From the NCBI GenBank assembly GCA_019802505.1, contig JAFMOC010000006.1, forward strand, positions 2,727,501 through 2,791,500: 64,000 bases of DNA. The letters are read 5' to 3'. Positions 15,623 to 23,172 of the stretch are shown one piece after another. The notes beneath the pieces were generated by a model. The model did no database searches and was not told the origin of the DNA. It saw nothing but the letters and a program-made list of their open reading frames with translations. The translations under genes were made by a program, and so were the position numbers. Source of the DNA: Corydoras sp. C115. Its lineage: Eukaryota; Chordata; Actinopteri; Siluriformes; Callichthyidae. Position 1 is the stretch's first letter. Each line of letters opens with the position of its first letter.

Positions 15623-15908
15623 TCACTCTGCACTAGTACTCTGCACAACGGTCTAACCTCATCTGATCTAAATGAACTTGAGCTAGAGAACTTTTTTGTT
15701 TTGGCATTGGCATCAGATTGTGCTCATGCAGTCCCTTCACACGTCCTGCAAAGCTCTTAGTAATGTCACTGTTACTTAATAAAAGTCAGCTACCTGAACT
15801 CTGAATGCTAACAGCTACCTGTTGCCACTCAAGAACAACTCCAGTGCTGTGTATATTTAAAACAACTTACGCTGAGACCTCTTTTCCACTGATGATTTGT
15901 GCAGTCAT
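1557..15908 (-). CDS. mthfd1: mthfd1, C-1-tetrahydrofolate synthase, cytoplasmic (5' 20 coding exons; 3' end off window)
   Basis: Trifunctional folate enzyme: N-terminal methylenetetrahydrofolate dehydrogenase/cyclohydrolase followed by 10-formyltetrahydrofolate synthetase, cytosolic one-carbon metabolism. Twenty exons join in one frame with GT-AG introns and give 664 codons; the family is about 935 residues, so roughly the last 270 are beyond base 1. The start MTAQIISGKEVS aligns with the family N-terminus, one residue shorter than human. Visible motifs: NLYISMKLKAA with catalytic Tyr51 and Lys55; IGRSKIVGAPMHDLLLW (NADP-binding); [16 protein letters not shown]; the ATP P-loop TPTPLGEGKSTTT; and VRQPSQGPTFGIKG leading into [20 protein letters not shown]. 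The second synthetase signature (ATVRALKMHGG-like) is absent, as expected for off-window exons. No frameshift or missing key residue was found. Which teleost paralogue (a or b) it is cannot be told. Confidence 0.97.
1825..1893 (-). CDS. mthfd1: mthfd1 exon 19
   Basis: Twenty-three codons beginning GVSGALTVLMRDAIKPNLMQ. Confidence 0.95.
2119..2203. repeat. (AT)n microsatellite
   Basis: About 85 bases of alternating TA within mthfd1 intron 18. Confidence 0.97.
2769..2909 (-). CDS. mthfd1: mthfd1 exon 18
   Basis: Forty-seven codons, AQFDITVASEIMAVLALTSD through GEPITTEDL. The open frame runs on into the intron but donor GTCAGT and the next exon fix the end. Confidence 0.94.
3037..3113 (-). CDS. 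mthfd1: mthfd1 exon 17
   Basis: Encodes VLDTNDRFLRKITIGQSPTE and KGYTRT. Confidence 0.95.
3241..3425 (+). repeat. interspersed repeat end (TTTAGCAGACRCTT family)
   Basis: Carries the widespread fish terminal motif TTTACATTTAGCAGACACTT and AAGCGACTTACAAATGAG, followed by a C-run/T-run. The same layout is seen at 17609-17800 and, inverted, at 18520-18690. Family assignment is uncertain. Confidence 0.7.
3588..3690 (-). CDS. mthfd1: mthfd1 exon 16
   Basis: Encodes KLSIEKTDPSTLTEEEITRF and RLDIDPESVTWQR. Confidence 0.95.
3691..5284. other. mthfd1 intron 15
   Basis: No exon seen. A short V-SINE-like relic with the motif GAGGTCGCCACAGCGATCAT lies around 3844-3890; the rest shows nothing I can name. 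Confidence 0.6.
5285..5359 (-). CDS. mthfd1: mthfd1 exon 15
   Basis: Twenty-five codons, ALFNRLVPVSGGQRQFSLVQ then MNRLK; donor GTAAGA. Confidence 0.94.
5451..5558 (-). CDS. mthfd1: mthfd1 exon 14
   Basis: Thirty-six codons beginning [20 protein letters not shown] and ending HEATQSDK. Confidence 0.96.
5654..5700 (-). CDS. mthfd1: mthfd1 exon 13
   Basis: Short 47-base exon encoding [15 protein letters not shown], the synthetase signature. Confidence 0.95.
5788..5924 (-). CDS. mthfd1: mthfd1 exon 12
   Basis: Contains the ATP P-loop (TPTPLGEGKSTTT) and VFACVRQPSQGPTFGIK of the synthetase. Confidence 0.97.
5925..8112. other. mthfd1 intron 11
   Basis: The largest-but-one intron of the gene here. 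It holds a full SINE (6820-7159) and a fragment of the TTTAACAGACACTCATTT repeat family near 7805-7850; no coding exon seen. Confidence 0.6.
6820..7159 (-). mobile_element. tRNA-derived SINE, full length
   Basis: Head carries pol III box A (TGGCTTAGTGGTTAGCACG) and box B (GGTTCGAATCC) on the minus strand; the body has the GTTTCCTCCGGGTTCTCC segment shared with DANA/V-SINE-like fish elements; the tail is (ATGG)n. Perfect 13-bp target duplication TGTTCTAAAATAT at 6807-6819 and 7160-7172. Confidence 0.93.
8113..8286 (-). CDS. mthfd1: mthfd1 exon 11
   Basis: Encodes DIVISRSCVPKPIDHLAREI, EEVELYGKSKAKVQL and DGKYVVVTG, the start of the formyltetrahydrofolate synthetase domain. Confidence 0.96.
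9021..9118 (-). CDS. mthfd1: mthfd1 exon 10
   Basis: Encodes NTVLSATRFLEAHKSGKWNI then LNLQRPVPS, the linker between the dehydrogenase and synthetase halves. Donor GTTGGT is weaker than the others but keeps frame. Confidence 0.92.
9315..9442 (-). CDS. mthfd1: mthfd1 exon 9
   Basis: Encodes DDTRPSGKRVVGDVHYASAK and [20 protein letters not shown], the conserved PGGVGPMT turn. Confidence 0.96.
9561..9610 (+). repeat. interspersed repeat end next to mthfd1 exon 8 donor
   Basis: ACATTTACATTTAGCAGAAC and AAGCGACTTACAAATGAATC match the repeat family at 3241, 17609, 33118, 38760 and 59278. It starts seven bases inside the intron. Confidence 0.8.
9617..9728 (-). CDS. mthfd1: mthfd1 exon 8
   Basis: Encodes VGKADILVTGIGKPELVKG through AIVIDCGINHIP. 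The donor is GTCAGT and an interspersed repeat starts within about seven bases of it. Confidence 0.95.
10575..10715. repeat. probable MITE-like interspersed repeat
   Basis: Contains TCAATCCTTGTCCTGGAG and CTACAACAGATTAAACTCAT, resembling the common fish 'cctggtcctggag ... tgattcaactcatc' repeat. No clear termini. Confidence 0.45.
10869..11005 (-). CDS. mthfd1: mthfd1 exon 7
   Basis: Encodes VSVAGKRAVVIGRSKIVGAP and MHDLLLWNHATVTTCHSRT, the NADP-binding Rossmann segment; donor GTACAG. Confidence 0.96.
11414..11514 (-). CDS. mthfd1: mthfd1 exon 6
   Basis: Encodes LTSINAGKLARGDLGDCFIP and CTPNGCMELIKQTG; the PCTP motif with its conserved Cys is present. Confidence 0.96.
11587..11930 (+). mobile_element. 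tRNA-derived SINE, full length
   Basis: Starts GGCGGCACGGTGGCTTAGTG, box B GGTTCGAATCC, tail GAATGAATGAAT. Flanked by matching AT-rich sequence (ATATATACGT), a likely target duplication. In mthfd1 intron 5. Confidence 0.92.
12041..12177 (-). CDS. mthfd1: mthfd1 exon 5
   Basis: Encodes VLQHITAVNEDSSVHGLIVQ, then LPLDS and ends APEKDVDG; contains the conserved QLPLD and KDVDG motifs of the folate-binding cleft. Confidence 0.96.
12441..12494 (-). CDS. mthfd1: mthfd1 exon 4
   Basis: Eighteen codons IGINATHLRLPQTATEDE; donor GTAAGT. Confidence 0.95.
12615..12674 (-). CDS. mthfd1: mthfd1 exon 3
   Basis: Twenty codons, VGNRDDSNLYISMKLKAATE, carrying the catalytic Tyr and Lys of the dehydrogenase/cyclohydrolase site. 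Confidence 0.96.
13101..13185 (-). CDS. mthfd1: mthfd1 exon 2
   Basis: Encodes QVRARLKTEVEALKAKG and onward to LVVLQ; acceptor TTCAG, donor GTAAAT. Exons 1+2 make exactly 41 codons. Confidence 0.95.
13751..13834. repeat. (AT)n microsatellite
   Basis: About 84 bases of TA repeats. Confidence 0.97.
15427..15620. repeat. AT-rich inverted repeat (two (AT)n arms)
   Basis: (AT)n, then T-run plus AATAGTGTG, a 15-base spacer, CACACTATT plus A-run, then (AT)n. The two halves are reverse complements, giving a near-perfect palindrome of about 190 bases. Confidence 0.92.
15871..15908 (-). CDS. mthfd1: mthfd1 exon 1
   Basis: ATG and 38 coding bases encoding MTAQIISGKEVSA, followed by donor GTAAGT. The only Met-starting frame matching the family N-terminus. 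Confidence 0.93.
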
Positions 15909-16330
15909 GGCGGACTTGCTGGTGCTTTCTGAAGGTAAAGATACTGTAACTTTATTTACTCCAAACACACTGATCTCTCCTAAAGAAGCAACTCTTGCAG
16001 TTTAAAATGATTCACGTGGTATCACTCCCTCCATTTCCCAGGCTTTTGACGCGATTGACATCAAGCTACCGCCACCTGCTGGACAGAAGTATCGGTAGAA
16101 AAATTCCTGTGTCTAGTCGTGCGATTTCAAGGGTTTTCATTCATTTATTCGTTCATTGTCGTCCACTTAATCCTCTACTAGGATCGGGGAAGGGGGCGGG
16201 GAGGGCGGAGGGGGGGATTACAAAAAAATTGACTATCTAATTAAAACTAGTTAGTACATTATAACACTCAATTAAAAAAATGTCTTCAGAAATTTCCAAA
16301 GAACTTTTAACACAGAAAAAAGTGTGTCCA
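15909..16330. promoter_or_regulatory. upstream region of mthfd1
   Basis: Sequence directly 5' of the mthfd1 ATG. Moderately GC-richer than its surroundings but no TATA box or clear CpG cluster; a G-rich run sits at 16185-16215. Promoter role is inferred from position only. Confidence 0.35.
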
Positions 16331-16338
16331 AAAGTGTT

Positions 16339-16687
16339 CATTACCTTCCGCTTCATCCTATATTAGGGTCGTGGCGGGGTTCCACATGCCCATTCAGGGG
16401 AGAACGCTTCAGGCGCTGGGCAGATACACCCAGGACAGGGCACCAATCTATCGCTGGGCACACACTCACTCTCACAGACACGCACATATACACACTCTAT
16501 ATGGGGTAATTTGGAGAATTCAATTCACCTTGATCCATGTTTTTGGACTGTGGGAGGAAACCGGAGAACCCGGAGGAAACCCACGCGGACACGGGGAAAA
16601 CATGGAAATTCCACCCAGATGGGGATTCAAACCGGGAATCCCTAGCGCTGATAGGCTAACGTGCTAACCACTAAGCCACCGTGCCGC
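16339..16687 (-). mobile_element. tRNA-derived SINE
   Basis: Minus-strand copy from the CTTCCGCTTCATCC tail side to GCTAACCACTAAGCCACCGT head. Box B is altered to GGTTTGAATCC. Confidence 0.88.
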
Positions 16688-16689
16688 AC

Positions 16690-16872
16690 ATTCATTTCAT
16701 TCAGTCATTATCTTCCCCTTAATTCTCTACTAGCTATTGTTGGGCACACACACTCTCACACAGACACTCACACAAACTCATGCTATATCGGGCAATTAAG
16801 AGCATTCTATTTACCTTGTTTTGGACTGTGGGAGAAAACCCACATGGATACCAGGAGAAACTGAAATTACGT
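16690..16872 (-). mobile_element. degenerate SINE fragment
   Basis: Diverged minus-orientation copy retaining TTATCTTCCCCTTAATTC, GGGCACACACACT and TTTGGACTGTGGGAGAAAAC; large internal deletion. Confidence 0.7.
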
Positions 16873-16888
16873 GTGGTATTTTGTGGAC

Positions 16889-17115
16889 GGGGCATGTTCG
16901 CCTCTCAGCGCTAGGGATTCCCGGTTAAAATCCCAATCTGGGTGGAGTTTCCATGTTCTCCCCATGTCCACATGGGTTTCCTCCGGGTTCTCCGGTTTCC
17001 TCCCACAGTCCAAAAACATGGATCAAGTCAATTGATTTCTCCAAATTGCCCCATATAGAGTGTGTATGTATATGTGTGCGTGTCTGTGTGAGTGAGAGAT
17101 GGATGGACGGATGGA
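16889..17115 (+). mobile_element. 5'- and 3'-shortened SINE
   Basis: Begins at GGGGCATGTTCGCCTCTCAG (box A lost) and ends in (ATGG)n after a truncated body. Flanked by a perfect 12-bp duplication TATTTTGTGGAC at 16877-16888 and 17116-17127, so the shortened form is what inserted. Confidence 0.88.
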
Positions 17116-17608
17116 TATTTTGTGGACTTGTAGCATTATTTAGTAATACGAGCAATCCTCATCCTGTTTTTTTTGTTTGTTTTAATTTGGGTGTCTTTTG
17201 ATCTCTTGATCTCACACACACTTCTAATGTAATGTGAGTGGCTCGACTGACAGCTGAGCAAATTTAGTGTTGCACTTTGCTTATCAAGGATTAAGGTCAG
17301 TTTCTCTGCAAATATATAAAAGTTGACCATGTCGTACAGTGAATTTTGAATAGCTGAGCCCAGTGCACTACTATGTTAATTTTCAAGGTTTGTCAGTAAT
17401 TAAAACAGCTAGTTACCAAAAGGCAAAATGCTCTGTATTTCTACAGCCGGTGTAACATAGAATTCTGTGACCATCAGATTATGTGACCTTAGACATTACA
17501 TTTAAATAAATAAAAAAAATTAAAAATTGGTCATTTAGCAGATGCTTTTATTCAAATTTACTTACAAATATCCCAACTAGGATTTGAATACACAACCTTC
17601 AGATTGTT

Positions 17609-17935
17609 ACATTTACATTACATTTAGTCATTTAGCAGACACTTTTATCTAAAGTGACTTACGAACGAGAACAAAACAAGTCAGTAGAAACTGAAAAAAC
17701 AGCCACACTGTGGAATTATCTCACCTGATCATTATCTGTTCTCACACCCCCCTTTCTTTTTTATATCAGGTGATTGTGGAAGAGATGTGTTTTGAGATGT
17801 TTCTTAATGATGCTAAGTGGCTCCATCTTACAGACAGAGTTGGGAAGATCGTTCCACCATTTTGCAGTGGTGAATGCTACTGTAATTAGGAAATAGCACC
17901 ACAGTGAGGTAGAATCACCAGGACATATTCATCAT
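17609..17935 (+). repeat. interspersed repeat, left part
   Basis: Begins ACATTTACATTACATTTAGT and CATTTAGCAGACACTTTTAT, followed by CAAGTCAGTAGAAACTG. Its inverted counterpart is at 18520-18690, on the other side of the composite SINE. A second fragment of the family is at 17527-17570. Confidence 0.65.
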
Positions 17936-17960
17936 TAATAAATTCATCATCATTCATCAT

Positions 17961-18503
17961 ATGGCGGCACGGTGGCTTAGTGGTTAGCACGTTCGCCTCT
18001 CAGTGCTAGGGATTCCCGGTTGGAATCCCCATCTGGGTGGAGTTTCCATGTTCTCCCCGTGTCCGCATGGGTTTCCTCCGGGTTCTCCGGTTTCCTCCCA
18101 CAGTCCAAAAACATGGATCAAGGTGAATTGAATTCTCCAAATTACCCCATATAGAGTGTGTATATGTGCGTGTCTGTGAGAGTGAGTGTGTGCCCAGCGA
18201 TAGATTGGTGCCCTGTCCTGGGTGTATCTGCCCAGCGCCTGAAGCGTTCTCCCCTGAATGTTTGCATGGGTTTCCTCTGGGTTCTCCGGTTTCCTCCCAC
18301 AGTCCAAAAACATGGATCAAGTCAATTGAATTCTCGAAATTGCCCCATATAAAGTGGGTCTGTCTGAGTGAGTGTGTGCCCAGCGATGGATTGGCGCCCT
18401 GTCCTGGGTGTATCTGCCCAGCGCCCGAGACGTTCTCCCCTGGATGGGCATGGGGAACCCCACCGTGACCCTAATAGAGGATAAAGCGGAAGATAATGAA
18501 TAA
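17961..18503 (+). mobile_element. composite SINE with internal duplication
   Basis: One head (box A TGGCTTAGTGGTTAGCACG), a body that reaches GTTCTCCCCTG near 18258, then resumes at GCATGGGTTTCCTC and runs through a second body to the tail. A single 12-bp target duplication ATCATTCATCAT (17949-17960 and 18504-18515) encloses the whole unit. Confidence 0.9.
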
Positions 18504-18519
18504 ATCATTCATCATTTTA

Positions 18520-18850
18520 ACAAACACCTGTTGTAAAAAAAGGGGGGGTGGCGCATCATCAAATAACAATCAGGTTTGATGATTTTACAGTGTAGTTGGT
18601 TTTCTGTATAACTTCTGACTTGTAATGTTCTCATTTGTAAGTCGCTTTGGATAAAAGCGTCTGCTAAATGACTAAATGTAAATGTAATTTAATCATTAGA
18701 GTGAAGTGAACGAGTTGGAGGGTATTTTGAAAACATAGATTAAAGGTAAGAGGATGGTCCTGTAGGCCAGAGTCTACAGCAACAGGGAGCCAATGGAAAT
18801 TAACAGTTGAGTGACATGAATTTATTTGGGTTGGATGAAAACAGGACGGA
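18520..18850 (-). repeat. interspersed repeat, inverted part
   Basis: Contains GTAAGTCGCTTTGGATAAAA and GCGTCTGCTAAATGACTAAA (reverse complement of the 17609 end), then an AACAGGGAGCCAATGGAAAT segment typical of a high-copy fish repeat. Confidence 0.6.
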
Positions 18851-19289
18851 CTGCAGAGGGCGCTTGAGGGCGCTGTTGCCAATTTAGACCCGAAAAAAGC
18901 AAATATGAAAATAAGTGACCCCTTCTACTTCAGTCCATCTTTTGTTCAGAGCGATGATAAATATTTTGGTTCAAATAAGATGTATAGATAAGGTACCTAA
19001 AAAGCATTAATTGCATTGTGATATTGTGACATCTTTCCTCAGATTACAGTAGGGACACATAATCCTAAAGTCAATCGTAATAGACGAAATTCATTGTCTT
19101 TATTGTCAGTAAAGTCATCGTAATAATCTGAGATACATTCTATCCCATATCTAAAGTCACAAAACCCCAATCTATTATAATATAAACATTTAAAACAATT
19201 ATTTAGATTCAAATCACCTTAATTAGTTATCTTGATAAAAATAAATAATATGAACACCAAACACCAAAAATACGTGTGTTACCGGCAAA

Positions 19290-19465
19290 GACAATGGTCG
19301 CGTTCCAAATCGAGTGGTCCCGTCAGAAAGGATGACCCGGAAATAACAGGCTCTAACGTGACTAGACTTGACGTAGTGTTTAGTGCTGGGTTGTGTGATT
19401 TGGAACGCGGTATTTGTTCTCTAACGGAGATCGCCAACTATCAGGCTTTAATTGACTTGAAACGG
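19290..19465 (+). promoter_or_regulatory. candidate susd6 promoter / 5' non-coding exon
   Basis: A CpG-containing island in AT-rich DNA that ends in a plausible donor, AAACG|GTAGGT, near 19466. The acceptor of the first coding exon is at 23029. It contains a 13-bp inverted repeat CGCGTTCCAAATC / GATTTGGAACGCG at 19299-19311 and 19397-19409, which may be the termini of a small MITE. Assignment as a susd6 exon is inferred from position; cDNA would decide. Confidence 0.4.
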
Positions 19466-20352
19466 TAGGTTCGTTACACAACAACCGTGAAACAATATCC
19501 CGCCTTGATTAACATGTGTAATCGACTATTTAAACATTTCGTAAGATTAGAAATGCTGCTGATTCCGTTTTTGCTGTAAACATGATGCTGGTTAGCTGCA
19601 TTTCCTGTTGCTGTTAGCTTGTTCTGTAGCCCAAAGTAGCGGATGTAGGACCCGTTGTCGTTTATACAGTGCGTTTTAAAGACGCTGACACTAAAGCATT
19701 AATATTATTGCACATGAAAGTCTTACATCTGCGTTAAGTGTAGTTTTAAGATTTAAGCTAATCCTTATGGGTTTTCTGACATATCTTTTCCGTTGCAGTA
19801 TTATAAACAGGAATTACATTGCAGGGAAGACAGATGCTGTCACAACACAGCCCCATTTAAACCTGTGTTACTTTAAACCTTATGTTAAATCCCAGTTGGT
19901 TGACACATACTGGATACATTTTTAAAATTTTTCAGCATCCAATCTTTAGAGACAATGCCATTTTGTGCAAAAGTTATTGGCTTAAAAGACAACATAATAA
20001 ATGTGCCATCAATCTTGCACAGGATGTTTATAAAATTCTCCTAATATGTTTACATCTCTCTTTAGAGATCAGTTACATTTCTGTATGAGTATTAGATTTT
20101 TCTGGTATTTATGCATTTGCAATATTACTGAATTATAGAATGTCATCATTGATAGTTGATATTTTGTTGATATTTTGCACCTTGCTGCTCACACAGCAAG
20201 GGGACCATAGCTATGGTAAATGTTTAAAGCTCATAATAAAAGTCACTAGCAATTTTTAAATAGGATGAGTAGCCTACTGCCCTACTGCTCAAATTTTACA
20301 TTGCTTCTAGTGCTACTAGTGTAATGTTGCATGTAAGTAATGAAGCATGTAA

Positions 20353-20370
<18 letters not shown>

Positions 20371-20431
<61 letters not shown>

Positions 20432-20432
20432 G
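20371..20432. repeat. A-run, (AT)n and (GT)n microsatellite
   Basis: Poly-A at about 20350-20370, then TA repeats, then a TGTGTGTG run. Confidence 0.95.
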
Positions 20433-20559
20433 GTTTGTGCTTTCTTTATCTAAAGCAAATGTCTTGTATTGTGTGCTTTTGTGTAGTGTAATTAACTGTA
20501 TAGCTTATACATAAATAATATAATTATTTATACCCTCATAGACATAAACATACAGATAG

Positions 20560-20760
20560 AGACTCTGCCTGGTCAAAAAACAGTAGCATATTTTTATATT
20601 TTTTTGGACTTCTTTAAGCATTTGTCATTTTTCTATGATAATCCTATGGAATGGTGTTAGTTTTCTGTCTGTTTTTGCCCACTTTTTTGTATCATTGACA
20701 TGATATGCAAACAACCATATGAATATGTAGAAGTCTCCTGTAGCACACAATTTAAAGACA
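20560..20760. mobile_element. possible Tc1-type terminal fragment
   Basis: CTGCCTGGTCAAAAAACAGT resembles a Tc1-family terminus ('ctgcctggccaaaaaa'). No partner end found. Confidence 0.35.
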
Positions 20761-21480
20761 TTTAAATGGTCAGGATACTGTGGTGGGCAATTTATATGTC
20801 AAAATTCTTCCTCATTTCCCTAAATCTGTCTTTTACAATCTAATTAAGTTAACCAACTAATTTAAACAGCTTTATTCTATAACAATGTCTTCAGAATAAA
20901 TATTATAACAAGACTTGTTCATAAGCAATTTAGACCTGTTTTCTTTTTCTACCTTTATAACTAGTTTGCACATTGATCTAAGTAAATCCATGAAAAATGT
21001 GCTTTATAATCTAGATTTTTCATTGTCAGCAGGTATTATCTCTGTTGGTAGGCATTATCCTGGATTGCCAGACGTTTTGTCAGCAATCTGCCATCTCCTA
21101 CTTTGCCTGCTCCTCATCACTTACCTGTACTTGATAGAATTTTCATCTCCTAAAATACCTTTTTATTATTAATTGGAGTTCATTAATTAATTGGCATCAG
21201 CTCAAAAAAGGTAGGGTAATTTCAAAGCGCTTCTAGTGGTGATGTAGAGATTTTTTTGATGGGTAGGCACTGCACATGACTAAATTGGAAAATGGTAGTG
21301 TTGCAACTAACAATTATTTTGATAATCGTTTAATTGGTTGATTATTTTTTCAATTAGTTGAATTAGATGAATCGGATTTTTAAAAAAAATCAATAAATGT
21401 CTTTATTAAACAGGTCAATAAATGTCTGGTTTTATTTAGAGTATGAGTTTAAAGTATCTAAGGGCAATTAAACACAAATC

Positions 21481-21500
21481 ACACACACACACACACACAC
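21481..21500. repeat. (CA)n microsatellite
   Basis: Ten CA units inside the hAT relic. Confidence 0.9.
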
Positions 21501-21980
21501 TGACACAATATGCATTGTGTGTAAAAAAAAAAAAAACTAAATTACACAAATTTGAGTAGCTCTATGTTACCTAATCGCTGTCTAAATGCAATTAATCCTA
21601 CCTCACTTCCATAGAGTGTAGTGTCTTCACTCATACTTTGTCAGGAAATTAAAGCTTGATCATTAATTACCACCATGTGTACAAGTTGTATGTATTTATA
21701 AAGCACATTTAACACTGCTTAAGCTAATTAAATGACAATAAAAAAGGAACACACTTTCTCCATCACTGTCATTATCCAGTTAACAACCAAAAACAGCATG
21801 AAGTGTGCTCTGCCGGTTCTCATAGTGTGAGTGTGCCATTATGTTGATTCACTTCAAAAGGAAATAAACTCGGGATATGGTAGTGATTTACTCTTCTGTT
21901 GAGCTCCTTCATCCTCCAACTCCAACATGTTTAGTTTCAGGTGGTGTATCATCACCGTAGTGCTCCGTGCAGGTCAAATC

Positions 21981-22333
21981 CATCCATCCATTATCTTCCG
22001 CTTTATCCTATATTAGGGTCACGGGGGGGCATTCCCCATGCCCATCCAGGGGAGAACGTTTCGGACGCTGGGCAGATAAACCCAGGACAGGGTGCCAATC
22101 CATCGCTGGGCACAAACACAGACACGCACACAAACACACTCTATATGGGGCAATTTGGAGAACTCAATTGACTTGATCCATGTTTTTGGACTGTGGGAGG
22201 AAACCGGAGAACCCGGAGGAAACCCACTCGGACACGGAGAGAACATGGAAACTCCACCCAGATGGGGATTCGAACCGGGAATCTCTAGTACTGAGAGGCG
22301 AACGTGCTAACCACTAAGCCACCGTGCCGCCCA
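21981..22333 (-). mobile_element. tRNA-derived SINE, full length
   Basis: (ATCC)n tail on the plus strand, box B GGTTCGAATCC, head GCTAACCACTAAGCCACCGT. Perfect 11-bp duplication CAGGTCAAATC at 21970-21980 and 22334-22344; it inserted into the hAT relic. Confidence 0.93.
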
Positions 22334-22671
22334 CAGGTCAAATCACTTTCGCAAAGTTTGCATGTTCCATGTTCTTTAGTTGTGTGAAGCGTGAAGTGCT
22401 CCATTGGATGATTTAAGCCGAAGCTTTTTTGCTGTGTCGGCCATGTTTCATTTGTAGAATTTATTAAACTCTGTTAAACTTGTTTCGCAGATTCCACCTA
22501 TGCTCCGTCTCGTTCTTGTTCAACCCACTCTTTTTTTTTTTTTTTTCAGCGCTGCAGGTGATGTAAGCGATTACGACAATGCGAGTAACGTGTAAATCGT
22601 GCTACACAACGAATCGATAATGGAATTCGTTGTCAACACATTTTATAATCAATTTTTAGCGTTTTTGTCAA

Positions 22672-23003
22672 AAGAATTTATTTGCAAATAATGGTGGAAA
22701 ATAAGTATTTGGTCACCTACAAACAAGCAAGATTTCTGGCTGTCATAGACCTATAACTTATTCTTTAAGAGGCTCCTCTGTCCTCCACACATTACCTGTA
22801 TGAATGGCAACTGTTTGAACTCATTAACAGTATAGAAGACACCTGTCCACAATCTCAAACAGTCACACTCCAAACTCCACTATTTTCTGTCTCTTATAGT
22901 TGAGGTCTACCTATGATTTCAATTACAGGCCTCTCTCATCTTTTTAAATGGGAGAACTTGCACAATTGGTGACTGAATTAATACTATTTTTCCCCACTGT
23001 ATA
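22672..23003. mobile_element. non-autonomous Tc1-type element (MITE)
   Basis: Both ends carry inverted copies of the Tc1-family terminus: GGTGGAAAATAAGTATTTGG on the left and ACTATTTTTCCCCACTGTAT on the right. The interior ACCTACAAACAAGCAAGATT and GACACCTGTCCACAATCTCA are 5' non-coding parts of this family; the transposase is deleted. Confidence 0.75.
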
Positions 23004-23045
23004 TGAAGGTTTTTCATGTCTCTGTACAGGAGTCAGTATCCCTGT

Positions 23046-23172
23046 ATGTTGTGGAGTAAGATGTCAGAAGGAATCCCGGAGGATGGTTTGTTAATTAAAT
23101 TCTCGCCATTGTCCACGCTGTGCTTGTGTCTGTTGCTGTTTCTGAGTGTTTTACCTGCTGCGCAGTCTTCAA
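23046..23172 (+). CDS. susd6: susd6 first coding exon (signal peptide)
   Basis: Acceptor CTGTACAG at 23022-23029. Two in-frame Mets, 23046 (MLWSK) and 23061 (MSEGIPEDG); both precede a hydrophobic LCLCLLLFLSVLPAAQ signal core. Donor GTAAGT, phase 1. Confidence 0.85.

Larger units (their letters stand above)
13186..15870. other. mthfd1 intron 1
   Basis: No coding exon recognised. Holds (AT)n at 13751-13834 and the large AT/poly-T/poly-A inverted repeat at 15427-15620. Otherwise nothing nameable. Confidence 0.6.
21298..22665 (-). mobile_element. decayed hAT element (copy of the 37727 element), split by a SINE
   Basis: The left end GTTGCAACTAACAATTATTT and GATAATCG, and the right end GCGCTGCAGGTGATGTAAGC and GAATCGATAATGGAATTC, are reverse-complement matches to both ends of the element at 37727-38903. 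Target duplication no longer recognisable. Confidence 0.7.
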
